A stretch of DNA of 28,205 nt from a virus: positions 1-28,205 of the IMG/VR virus record IMGVR_UViG_3300035703_000354, one strand, 5' to 3'. Numbering within the stretch: position 1 is the first letter of the stretch; each line of letters begins with the position of its first letter. Below the pieces are notes generated by a model. It was given only the letters and a program-made list of their open reading frames with translations. It searched no databases and was not told where the DNA came from. Positions 19,800 through 26,716 of this stretch are shown piece after piece. The position numbers were made by a program, and so were the translations under genes.

Positions 19800-22103
19800 A
19801 TGAGCAATATTCAAGTAGTAAAAAGAGACGGATCAAAAGAAAGCATAAACTTAGACAAACTGCACAAAGTGGTTTTTTATGCGTGTGAAGGTATCAATGG
19901 AGTTAGTCCAAGCGAAGTTGAAATCAAAAGCAGTTTGCAATTTTACAATGGTATTACCAGCAACGCAATTCAAGAAACACTTATCAAAAGTGCAGCAGAT
20001 TTGATTAGTGAAGAAACCCCCAATTACCAATGGGTGGCAGGCAGATTAATTTTATATCATCTTAGAAAAATAGTCTACAATCGTTACGATCCTTGTCATT
20101 TATTTGAACTCATCAATCGAAATGTTGCTGAAGGTTTTTATGATCCGTCGTTGCTTACTGAATACACAGAAGCTGAGTGGGATGAACTCAACAGCTACAT
20201 CAAACACGAGCGTGACGAAACACTTGCTTACGCAAGCATGGAACAGTGGCGCGGCAAGTATTTGGTGCAAAACAGAGTCACTGGCGAAATTAAAGAAACT
20301 CCACAAATTGCATATATGCTGATTGCTGCAACACTGTTTTCCAGCTACCCAGCAACTACTCGGTTACGTTGGGTAAAGGACTATTATGATGCTATCAGCT
20401 TGCATGACATTAGTTTGCCAACTCCTGTTATGGCAGGTGTGAGAACCCCACAGCGACAATTCTCTAGTTGTGTGCTTATCGAAACCGGCGACAGCTTGGA
20501 CAGTATCAATGCCACTACTAGCAGTATTGTGAAATACGTGAGCCAAAAAGCAGGTATCGGTATTGGCGCAGGATCTATCAGGGCGATTGGCTCTCCGATT
20601 CGCAAAGGAGACGCTTATCACACTGGAGTGATTCCGTTCTATAAAATGTTTCAAGCTGCAACGCGATCATGTAGTCAGGGCGGTGTACGTAATGGCGCTG
20701 CGACACTTTACTATCCAATTTGGCATTTAGAAGTGCAGGATCTATTGGTTCTGAAAAACAACAAAGGCATCGAAGATAACCGTGTTAGACACATGGACTA
20801 CGGCGTACAGTTCAACAAAATAATGTACGAACGGTTGATCCAGGGTGGTAATATCACACTGTTTAGTCCTGCAGATGTGCCCGGATTGTATGATGCGTTT
20901 TTTGCAGACCAAGATCGTTTTAAAGAACTCTACGAGACCGCAGAACGTAATACCAAACTACGTAAAAAAGTAGTCAGTGCATTGGATTTGTTCAGTGCTT
21001 TTATGGGAGAACGCAAAGACACTGGTCGCATCTATCTTATGAACGTAGATCATGCAAACAGTCACGGCGCATTTAAACCAGACTTGGCGCCAGTTAAACA
21101 AAGCAACTTGTGTTGTGAAATCAATCTGCCTACAAAGCCATTAAATGACTTCAATGACGAAGCAGGCGAAATTGCGCTGTGTACGCTCAGTGCAATCAAT
21201 TGGGGCAACATTAAAAAGCCCAGTGATTTTGCCAAGCCATGTGAACTAGCAGTGAGAGGGCTTGATGCACTTTTGAGTTATCAAGATTATCCAGTCAAAG
21301 CAGCACAACTTGCAACAATGGGAAGACGACCATTGGGTGTGGGTATCATTAACTTGGCTTATTGGATGGCCAAAAACGACATGACCTATACTTCACCTAA
21401 TCTAGAAATGATTGACGAATATACAGAAGCGTGGAGTTACTATTTGATCAAAGCTAGTGCGGATCTTGCAGTAGAACAAGGTGCTTGTGTGTGGAACGAT
21501 CAGACCAAATACAGTGACGGTGTACTGCCAGTTGATACTTACAAGCGTGAAGTAGATGAACTAGTTGCTCCAGTAGAGCGTATGGATTGGGCCGGACTGC
21601 GCGAACAGCTTAAACAAACAGGTATCCGAAACAGCACACTGATGGCGCTTATGCCCGCAGAAACTTCTGCGCAGATCAGTAACGCAACTAATGGCATCGA
21701 ACCTCCGCGCAGTTTAGTCAGCGTCAAACAAAGCAAACACGGTGTACTCAAACAAGTGGTGCCCGGAATTCACAAATTAAAAAACAAATACGAATTGCTA
21801 TGGAATCAATCTAGCCCAGAAGGCTATTTGAAAATTATGGCCATACTTCAGAAATATATTGATCAGGGTATCAGTGTCAACACCAGCTACAATCCACAAT
21901 TCTTTGAAGATGAAAAGATTCCGATGAGTACTATGCTACAACATCTGATGATGTTCTACAAGTATGGCGGTAAACAGTTGTACTACTTCAATACCTATGA
22001 CGGCGCTGGTGAGATTGATATTGACAAGTTCGGCCAGTCTAATATAGTGTTAGAAGATACAACTCAACTAGACGACGCGGCTTGTGACAGTTGCACAATT
22101 TAA
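19800..22103 (+). CDS. nrdA: Class Ia ribonucleotide reductase, alpha subunit
   Basis: The 767-residue protein closely follows E. coli NrdA (761). It reduces ribonucleoside diphosphates to deoxyribonucleotides for phage DNA synthesis. An N-terminal ATP-cone (VKRDGSKESINLDKLHKVVF) is intact. Active-site blocks are present: FSSCVLIETGDSLDSINAT, the NLCCEINLPTKP motif with catalytic Cys and Glu, CTLSAINWGN, RPLGVGIINLAYWMA, NATNGIEPPR, and the tyrosine pair in KQLYYFNTYDGAG. The C-terminus ends ACDSCTI, a CxxC swinging pair that is more closely spaced than in E. coli (CxxxxC). AAGGAA (19783-19788) is 11 bases before the ATG. I see no convincing promoter; a TATATT at 19775 lacks a -35. nrdB follows after ten bases. 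Confidence 0.97.
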   Translation: MSNIQVVKRDGSKESINLDKLHKVVFYACEGINGVSPSEVEIKSSLQFYNGITSNAIQETLIKSAADLISEETPNYQWVAGRLILYHLRKIVYNRYDPCHLFELINRNVAEGFYDPSLLTEYTEAEWDELNSYIKHERDETLAYASMEQWRGKYLVQNRVTGEIKETPQIAYMLIAATLFSSYPATTRLRWVKDYYDAISLHDISLPTPVMAGVRTPQRQFSSCVLIETGDSLDSINATTSSIVKYVSQKAGIGIGAGSIRAIGSPIRKGDAYHTGVIPFYKMFQAATRSCSQGGVRNGAATLYYPIWHLEVQDLLVLKNNKGIEDNRVRHMDYGVQFNKIMYERLIQGGNITLFSPADVPGLYDAFFADQDRFKELYETAERNTKLRKKVVSALDLFSAFMGERKDTGRIYLMNVDHANSHGAFKPDLAPVKQSNLCCEINLPTKPLNDFNDEAGEIALCTLSAINWGNIKKPSDFAKPCELAVRGLDALLSYQDYPVKAAQLATMGRRPLGVGIINLAYWMAKNDMTYTSPNLEMIDEYTEAWSYYLIKASADLAVEQGACVWNDQTKYSDGVLPVDTYKREVDELVAPVERMDWAGLREQLKQTGIRNSTLMALMPAETSAQISNATNGIEPPRSLVSVKQSKHGVLKQVVPGIHKLKNKYELLWNQSSPEGYLKIMAILQKYIDQGISVNTSYNPQFFEDEKIPMSTMLQHLMMFYKYGGKQLYYFNTYDGAGEIDIDKFGQSNIVLEDTTQLDDAACDSCTI

Positions 22104-22113
22104 AGGAAATACT

Positions 22114-23244
22114 ATGAGTACAGTTTTTAATATCGATAATCGCAGCGATCACACCAAGTCACTAGCTTTTCTTGACCCCAGTGGTGGCCCCAGTATTCAA
22201 CGCTACGATACGCTAAAGTATCCAGCGTTTGACAAATTCACTGACAAGCAACTAGGCTTTTTTTGGAGACCAGAAGAAATTGACGTGATGAAAGACAGTA
22301 AAGATTTCAAAGAGCTGACTGAACATGAGCAGCATATCTTTACTTCAAATCTAAAACGACAAATCCTGCTGGACAGTGTACAAGGTCGTGCTCCGGTAGA
22401 AGCGTTTAGTCCAATTGTAAGTTTGCCTGAGCTGGAAAACTGGATCATCACTTGGACATTTAGCGAAACCATTCACAGTCGCAGTTACACACATATCATT
22501 CGAAACATCTACAGCAACCCTAGCAAAATCTTCGACGAGCTGCTGGATATTGCAGAGATTGTGGATTGTGCGGAAGACATTAGCAAAAACTACGACGATC
22601 TGATTGAACTAGCCAGCTGGTACAATTTGCTAGGAGAAGGTACACACACAGTTAACGGAAAAACAGTAGTAATTGATCTGTATGAACTAAAAAAGAAACT
22701 GTGGCTTGCGTTGATGAGTGTAAACATTCTCGAAGGTGTTAGGTTCTATGTTAGCTTTGCTTGCAGTTGGGCATTTGCTGAACTCAAAAAGATGGAAGGT
22801 AATGCAAAGATCATCAAGCTAATTGCTCGTGATGAGAATTTGCACTTGGGCAGTACACAACTTCTTCTAAAAACGTTGCGTAAAGATGACAGTGATTTTG
22901 ATAAGATTGCAGCGGAAACAGAAGCAGATTGTGTTAAAATGTTTGTAGACGCAGTTGAGCAAGAAAAAGCATGGGCAGACTACTTGTTCAAAGATGGTAG
23001 TATGCTCGGATTAAACAAGCAACTGTTGTGCGAATATATTGAACATATTGCAGGCAAGCGTATGGTAAATGTTAGCTTGCCTAAAATCTATAATCAAACT
23101 AGTAATCCGCTACCTTGGACACAAAAGTGGATTGCAGGTGCAGAAGTTCAAGTAGCACCGCAGGAAACAGAAATTTCAAGCTATACTATTGGCGCCGTTA
23201 AGCAAGATGTAGATGGCAACACTTTCAAAGGATTTAGTTTATGA
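22114..23244 (+). CDS. nrdB: Class Ia ribonucleotide reductase, beta subunit
   Basis: The 376-residue protein houses the di-iron site and tyrosyl radical. Visible ligands are D87 in ILLDSVQGR, E118 and H121 in FSETIHSRSYTHIIRN, and the later ExxH-type blocks in NILEGVRFYVSF and RDENLHLGSTQ. The radical tyrosine is Y125 in SRSY, so it is a conventional Y-radical enzyme. The C-terminal tail (TFKGFSL) matches the kind that docks on NrdA. AAGGA (22103-22107) lies six bases before ATG 22114; the upstream GTG at 22084 overlaps nrdA and is unlikely. The stop overlaps the glutaredoxin start as ATGA. Confidence 0.97.
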   Translation: MSTVFNIDNRSDHTKSLAFLDPSGGPSIQRYDTLKYPAFDKFTDKQLGFFWRPEEIDVMKDSKDFKELTEHEQHIFTSNLKRQILLDSVQGRAPVEAFSPIVSLPELENWIITWTFSETIHSRSYTHIIRNIYSNPSKIFDELLDIAEIVDCAEDISKNYDDLIELASWYNLLGEGTHTVNGKTVVIDLYELKKKLWLALMSVNILEGVRFYVSFACSWAFAELKKMEGNAKIIKLIARDENLHLGSTQLLLKTLRKDDSDFDKIAAETEADCVKMFVDAVEQEKAWADYLFKDGSMLGLNKQLLCEYIEHIAGKRMVNVSLPKIYNQTSNPLPWTQKWIAGAEVQVAPQETEISSYTIGAVKQDVDGNTFKGFSL

Positions 23245-23510
23245 TTACAGTTTACAGTAAAGCAGGCTGCGGGTATTGCAGTCTAGCAAAAGATTATCTC
23301 ACTAAGCACAACTTTGAATTCGAAGAAGTTAGAATTGACTTAGACGAAACAAAACTTTCGTGGATCAGAGAACAAGGACACCGTACAGTGCCTCAAATCT
23401 ATTACAAAGGTTTGGTGTTAGTGGAAGGCGGCGGCTTGCCATTGAGTAAAATGGAACCCGTTGCAGTAAAAAAATTGATGGAAAATATTGATGCTACAAC
23501 CAGCCTTTAA
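23241..23510 (+). CDS. Glutaredoxin, NrdA electron donor
   Basis: The 89-residue protein is a glutaredoxin with active site CGYC at residues 10-13 (KAGCGYCSLAKDYL). TVPQIYYKG provides the cis-proline loop, and GGGLPLSK a glutathione-binding-like loop. It reduces the NrdA disulfide formed in each turnover. Length and layout match small phage glutaredoxins such as T4 NrdC. The gene is translationally coupled to nrdB by an ATGA overlap, completing a nrdA-nrdB-grx operon. The last 20 bases overlap the next gene. Confidence 0.95.
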   Translation: MITVYSKAGCGYCSLAKDYLTKHNFEFEEVRIDLDETKLSWIREQGHRTVPQIYYKGLVLVEGGGLPLSKMEPVAVKKLMENIDATTSL

Positions 23511-23808
23511 AGTAAATGATGTAGTTACTATCAAACTAGTAACAGGGGAAGAAATTGTAACACGATTGGGCGACCCCGAAAGCACTTCGTTTACTATATC
23601 AAGACCATTGGTGTTTACAGTGAATCCGCAGAGCGGGCAGGCAATGTTGATACCATGGCTAATGAGTGTGGAAGCAAAAGATCCAACACCGATTGTACTG
23701 TACAAAACTTCCATTGTTAGTATGACTCGACCTGTCAAACAAATCGCAGATCATTATACTCAAGCAACATCGGGTATTGTTACTGCGCCAGCGGGTCTTG
23801 TAATCTAA
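23491..23808 (+). CDS. Sm/LSM-like small protein
   Basis: The 105-residue protein has FKVNDVVTIKLVTGEEIVTR (6-25), the strand-turn-strand pattern of the Sm1 motif (IxLxxGEExxGRL). It is followed by strands ISRPLVFTV and MLIPWLMS, giving an Sm-like five-strand barrel impression. The C-terminal 25 residues are polar. Sm-like rings bind RNA (Hfq) but this phage group is uncharacterised, and the fold could be another SH3-like barrel. It overlaps the glutaredoxin gene by 20 bases. ATG 23491 is chosen over TTG 23488. Its TAA stop (23806-23808) starts the late promoter of the PAAR gene. Confidence 0.65.
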   Translation: MLQPAFKVNDVVTIKLVTGEEIVTRLGDPESTSFTISRPLVFTVNPQSGQAMLIPWLMSVEAKDPTPIVLYKTSIVSMTRPVKQIADHYTQATSGIVTAPAGLVI

Positions 23809-23814
23809 TAAATA
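23807..23814 (+). promoter_or_regulatory. T4-type late promoter of the PAAR gene, start codon at +1
   Basis: AATAAATA, with TAAATA at 23809-23814 and the preceding stop in its upstream part. Five bases later is ATG 23820, at the expected +1, with no Shine-Dalgarno. TAATAAATAC plus WTGCATG repeats the arrangement at 14811-14827. Confidence 0.72.
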
Positions 23815-23819
23815 CTTGC

Positions 23820-24119
23820 ATGGCAGGTTTTGTACACAGAGAAGGCGATGCAAGAAGCTGCGGAGCAACTACTAAAGCTTCTTGCGCAACCGTCAGAATT
23901 AATGGAAAATTCATAAGCATAGAAGGCGATACCAACAGTCACGGCGGCGGCGCATTGCGAGCCACTCAAACTGCGGGCAAAGTCAGAGTTAATGGTCGTC
24001 CAGTTATTATACTCAATGACCCAGCAGCACCAGACAAATTGTGCCCACCATTGGGCGGCGCACATTGCAACCCCAAAGCATCTAGTGCTAGTCCAAACGT
24101 AAGAGCAGGCGGCGGTTAA
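23820..24119 (+). CDS. PAAR-type tail spike tip protein
   Basis: The 99-residue protein carries the PAAR layout: GFVHREGDARSCGA at the N-terminus, then VRINGKFISIEGD, SHGGGALRAT, VRVNGRPVIILND and a C-terminal LCPPLGGAHCN. The spaced HxxGD, His and Cys residues would bind the metal that shapes the sharp tip. PAAR proteins cap the baseplate central spike and pierce the host envelope; T4 gp5.4 is the counterpart. Length is typical. Its start is at the predicted late +1, and its stop (TAA 24117-24119) overlaps the next ATG by one base. Confidence 0.88.
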   Translation: MAGFVHREGDARSCGATTKASCATVRINGKFISIEGDTNSHGGGALRATQTAGKVRVNGRPVIILNDPAAPDKLCPPLGGAHCNPKASSASPNVRAGGG

Positions 24120-25690
24120 TGACACAATTTACAGATTTCAAAGCAGGTCTTCAAAACGCAAGTGAATACCTGGATGCAAGACATCACCTTAGCGGTACCA
24201 CTGCATTAGGCAATGACGCATTGCGTATTGTGGGTAGCGCAGAGTATAGCTTTACGCTGCGAGAACTATTGTGCAGCGTGCTGGCAGGCAACGGATTTAA
24301 GCTGCCCAATCTACAGATATGTTTACATGCAAACATTGCAGAACTGTTGGGTATTCCCAACCTTCAGGCTGAACTAGCTCAGGCACTAGGTCAATTGCAG
24401 GGTGCGCTAGAAAGTTTTATGGATCATACAAAGATAGATGATGTACTGGGCAGATTAAACAGTGTGTTGTCGGAAGCACAGCAAGTGGCAAACTTGTTGA
24501 ATTTCTGTGCAGTGCCAATGGATCCAATTGCTATACCCAATCTATTAGAACGTGCATTTGGTAGTTTCTTAGGAGCAGGCAAAAGTATTATTGACGCTAT
24601 TGGCAGTATTGCGCCCGAAGAAGTGTGTGCATGTATTGGCCCCAGCGGATTCAACAGCAACGTGTTTAACGGCGGTATACTAGGAAAGATTGCCGACAAT
24701 CTAGAAGCAATCAACTTGGGCAACTTGGGCCAAAGTATCATTGACGATATTAAAAATGAAATTAATATGGTGGGCAACAGTATTGCTAGTTTGATTAATT
24801 TTGAGAATAATATTGGAGGTGCGTACAGTCAAGGTGGCAGTCAATTTAGTACACCTGGGTGTAATAGTGAAGTCGGAGTTATGCACAACTCGGCGGGCGG
24901 TGGTCTAGCTGGAAATGCAAGAATCGCTAGCACATTAAAAAGCGTATATGATAACCTAGCTGGTTATCCAGTACAGTATCAATACAATCGAAACCCTGCC
25001 GGCGGGTCAATGATCGACAGTATTGGTACTGGAGAAATCAAAGAATATCCCAACATTTTTTATCTATTGTTAGACCCCGAAATGATAGATTTGTTGGACA
25101 ACTTAGATGATCCAACTCCTCGCATCAGCAATCAAAATCCAGTGTACGATTATTGCGGAAACATAATCGGTTACACTGCAAATTACACCGAGCGCCCGGT
25201 AGAGAAAAGTGAAGGCAGTGTACCAGTTGTACCAGTGGACCGCCCCGGCTATCAAGCTGGCGGACTAGCTACAAACAGTAATGCCGCTGCTGGTGCTCCT
25301 ACTATTGCAGGGTCTGCTTCCACTGGGACCAGTGACACTTATGTCAAGTACACCCAGCTGCAAACCACAAATAGTCTAGTAGAGACTGTAAAATTCAACA
25401 ACGTAATACAACAGCCCGGGACCGGCAAGACCTGGTTCTTTACTGTAGACGCACTTGCGGGAGATTCTGCTGGGTCTACCAGACGTGTGTTCAAAGTAGA
25501 AGGTGTGGTTCAAAACCAATCAGGCACGTTGTCTATAGTGGGGTCTAACATCACTACTTTGTTTGGCTCGACTGGTAACAGTTGGGACGTTGACGCAGTA
25601 GTGGATAGTAATATCTTTAAGATAAGAGTGTACGGCCAAGCTGCTACCATTATCAATTGGAGCCTGAAATTGTCTATTGTAGAGCTTTGA
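24119..25690 (+). CDS. Large virion protein, tail tip or fibre type
   Basis: The 523-residue protein is cotranslated with the PAAR gene (TAATG overlap). Residues 1-240 are helical and hydrophobic-patterned, with repeats of leucine-rich segments (IAELLGIPNLQAELAQALGQ, LEAINLGNLGQSIIDDIKNE in pattern) and several cysteines. A Gly/Ser-rich linker (residues 240-300) leads to beta-rich domains. The last 110 residues (VKFNNVIQQPGTGKTWFFTV, then VYGQAATIINWSLKLSIVEL) match the common phage fibre C-terminal pattern ending in a W-alternating strand. I cannot place it in a named T4 gene; it may be a tail tip partner of the PAAR spike. The PAAR gene's late promoter serves both. Confidence 0.78.
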   Translation: MTQFTDFKAGLQNASEYLDARHHLSGTTALGNDALRIVGSAEYSFTLRELLCSVLAGNGFKLPNLQICLHANIAELLGIPNLQAELAQALGQLQGALESFMDHTKIDDVLGRLNSVLSEAQQVANLLNFCAVPMDPIAIPNLLERAFGSFLGAGKSIIDAIGSIAPEEVCACIGPSGFNSNVFNGGILGKIADNLEAINLGNLGQSIIDDIKNEINMVGNSIASLINFENNIGGAYSQGGSQFSTPGCNSEVGVMHNSAGGGLAGNARIASTLKSVYDNLAGYPVQYQYNRNPAGGSMIDSIGTGEIKEYPNIFYLLLDPEMIDLLDNLDDPTPRISNQNPVYDYCGNIIGYTANYTERPVEKSEGSVPVVPVDRPGYQAGGLATNSNAAAGAPTIAGSASTGTSDTYVKYTQLQTTNSLVETVKFNNVIQQPGTGKTWFFTVDALAGDSAGSTRRVFKVEGVVQNQSGTLSIVGSNITTLFGSTGNSWDVDAVVDSNIFKIRVYGQAATIINWSLKLSIVEL

Positions 25691-25694
25691 GTAT

Positions 25695-25702
25695 CATAAA
25701 TA
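25695..25702 (+). promoter_or_regulatory. Late-promoter-like element before the small early genes
   Basis: ATCATAAATA carries TAAATA at 25697-25702, just after the large virion gene. The predicted start near 25708 has no clear late gene after it. A GTG at 25705 opens a 48-residue frame ending at 25851, but it lies just upstream of that start and has no ribosome site. The element may drive late transcription through the small genes, or be fortuitous. Confidence 0.4.
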
Positions 25703-25743
25703 CTGTGTCAACTATAAAATTATCAATTATTGGCATTTTTTCA

Positions 25744-25772
25744 TTGACAGGTAAGTCGTCTTGCCATAGTAT
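25744..25772 (+). promoter_or_regulatory. Sigma70-like promoter for the small early genes
   Basis: TTGACA at 25744-25749, 17 bases, then TAGTAT at 25767-25772. The predicted start near 25779 gives a leader of about 25 bases with GGAG (25793-25796) before the tiny ORF at 25804. Confidence 0.65.
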
Positions 25773-25803
25773 CTTAGTAATAAGAAAATTATGGAGAGAC
25801 GTC

Positions 25804-25851
25804 ATGGCACATTTTAAACAAATTTTTGGCACTGAAAGGCAATATAAATGA
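25804..25851 (+). CDS. Tiny ORF (15 residues), possible leader peptide
   Basis: The frame starts at ATG 25804, with GGAG (25793-25796) seven bases upstream, and encodes MAHFKQIFGTERQYK. The TGA stop overlaps the next ATG as ATGA, the same coupling that joins most genes here. It follows a good promoter. It may be a translated leader that passes ribosomes to the 25848 gene, or simply noise; it is too short to judge by composition. Confidence 0.35.
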   Translation: MAHFKQIFGTERQYK

Positions 25852-26138
25852 GATCAAAACACACAGGCAACGGTAGAAAAATTTTAGCCAAAGTGGAAGT
25901 TCCACTTAGCGTCGAGGACATTACTATTTTCGCACTGCGACACCTAGACGACATCGGAGACAATGACCCTCGCGATACTATGTTGCGCAGTAATAAACGA
26001 GAGATTTTTGGGTTTGCTAAAACAGCAATCTTTCGATGGGGCACCGAAGAACCCAAAACATATGTGAAGCAAAAGCTCAACGGCCATTTTGCTCCTATAC
26101 AACAAATTGTGCAACACAAATTTCCAGAGTGTGATTGA
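25848..26138 (+). CDS. Small hypothetical early protein
   Basis: The 96-residue protein begins at an ATGA overlap, with AAAGG (25835-25839) eight bases upstream. The first 15 residues are basic (MRSKHTGNGRKILAK). The middle is acidic and helical (DDIGDNDPRDTMLRS), and a C-terminal half contains RWGTEEPKTYVKQKL. No domain is recognised. It heads a chain of three overlapping small ORFs (25848, 26138, 26293) behind a sigma70-like promoter, the usual appearance of early host-takeover genes in T4-like phages, though such a function is only an expectation from position. Confidence 0.7.
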   Translation: MRSKHTGNGRKILAKVEVPLSVEDITIFALRHLDDIGDNDPRDTMLRSNKREIFGFAKTAIFRWGTEEPKTYVKQKLNGHFAPIQQIVQHKFPECD

Positions 26139-26296
26139 TGACAAACGTAATTGACTTTCACGCCAAACGTGAGCAACACACCAAAAAAAATATTCAATTC
26201 ATTCCAATTGGCACTGTCGAATCGACATTCGACGTAGTGTATGATATTGACTATGACAAATTTTTCAAAATGTTTAAAATCGAGGAACCAAAATGA
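26138..26296 (+). CDS. Small hypothetical early protein (52 residues)
   Basis: The ORF starts at ATG 26138, overlapping the previous stop by one base (TGATG), and runs to a TGA at 26294-26296 that overlaps the next ATG. It encodes 52 residues, beginning MTNVIDFHAKREQHTKKNIQ, with an aromatic and acidic C-terminal half (STFDVVYDIDYDKFFKMFKI). No family is recognised. The exact chaining with genes on both sides is the main evidence that it is translated. Confidence 0.6.
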   Translation: MTNVIDFHAKREQHTKKNIQFIPIGTVESTFDVVYDIDYDKFFKMFKIEEPK

Positions 26297-26472
26297 ATCC
26301 CACTAACCGAAATGATCGCAATACTCCGCAATCATTGATTGACGAATTCCTCAACAAAGGCGGCACAGTTACAGTGTGCAACGCAGGAGCAAAAACAGAA
26401 GACATCAAGTATATTGGTGGATTTTACGCCAAGAAGAAAAAAGCCAAAGATGGCGAAAAATTTGACAAATAG
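26293..26472 (+). CDS. Small hydrophilic hypothetical early protein (59 residues)
   Basis: The ORF begins with an ATGA overlap at 26293, where GAGGAA (26283-26288?) in the sequence just upstream serves as a possible ribosome site, and ends at TAG 26470-26472. The N-terminus is Asn/Arg rich (NPTNRNDRNTPQ). A GGTVTVCNAGAKT segment and KYIGGFYAKKKKAKDG follow, giving a basic C-terminus. The central piece could be a short beta hairpin. No function is recognised. A new promoter begins four bases after the stop. Confidence 0.6.
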   Translation: MNPTNRNDRNTPQSLIDEFLNKGGTVTVCNAGAKTEDIKYIGGFYAKKKKAKDGEKFDK

Positions 26473-26475
26473 TGA

Positions 26476-26504
26476 TTGACTAACAAATCAAGATGTCTTA
26501 CATT
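26476..26504 (+). promoter_or_regulatory. Sigma70-like promoter for the small membrane gene
   Basis: TTGACT (26476-26481), 17 bases, then TACATT (26499-26504). The predicted start near 26511 gives a leader of about 23 bases containing TAGGAA (26523-26528) before ATG 26534. Confidence 0.55.
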
Positions 26505-26514
26505 AGTAATGTAA
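26498..26514. promoter_or_regulatory. Perfect dyad over the -10 and +1
   Basis: TTACATT (26498-26504) and AATGTAA (26508-26514) are perfect inverted 7-base arms around AGT. The left arm contains the -10 hexamer and the right arm the predicted start. The layout parallels the dyad at 163-182, with the same outer TACA and TGTA elements but different spacing. An operator is a reasonable reading. Confidence 0.4.
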
Positions 26515-26533
26515 TCAATTGATAGGAACAGCT

Positions 26534-26716
26534 ATGATCAAGAACTTCCGAGACGCTGCTATTTTTTTGTTGACCATGTATGTACTTGTTGTGGCTGTGT
26601 GGGCCCGGACTAATCCAGCTTCGATTGGCGAATGGCAAGCGCAAAAAGACATTGCGTATGACGCAGTGTGGATGGAGTGGATTGGGGATTGTGATTGCAC
26701 AGTGCCACTGGAATAA
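26534..26716 (+). CDS. Small membrane-anchored protein
   Basis: The 60-residue protein starts at ATG 26534, with TAGGAA just upstream; a TTG at 26519 would be a poorer start. Residues 8-24 form one hydrophobic span (AAIFLLTMYVLVVAVWA) following a short charged N-terminus, so it is either a signal-anchored inner-membrane protein or an exported one. The rest is polar, with Trp residues and a CDC pair near the C-terminus. Early expression of small membrane proteins is common in T4-like phages. Its end overlaps the oxygenase gene by 22 bases. Confidence 0.65.
   Translation: MIKNFRDAAIFLLTMYVLVVAVWARTNPASIGEWQAQKDIAYDAVWMEWIGDCDCTVPLE

Noticed and set aside
23805-24125. Cysteine-rich minus-strand frame over the PAAR gene
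   Set aside because: The forward PAAR protein has clear motifs, promoter and coupled neighbours; the reverse frame mirrors its codon pattern.
25691-25760. Terminator after the large virion gene
   Set aside because: A T run (near 25736-25741) is present but no stable GC-containing stem precedes it.
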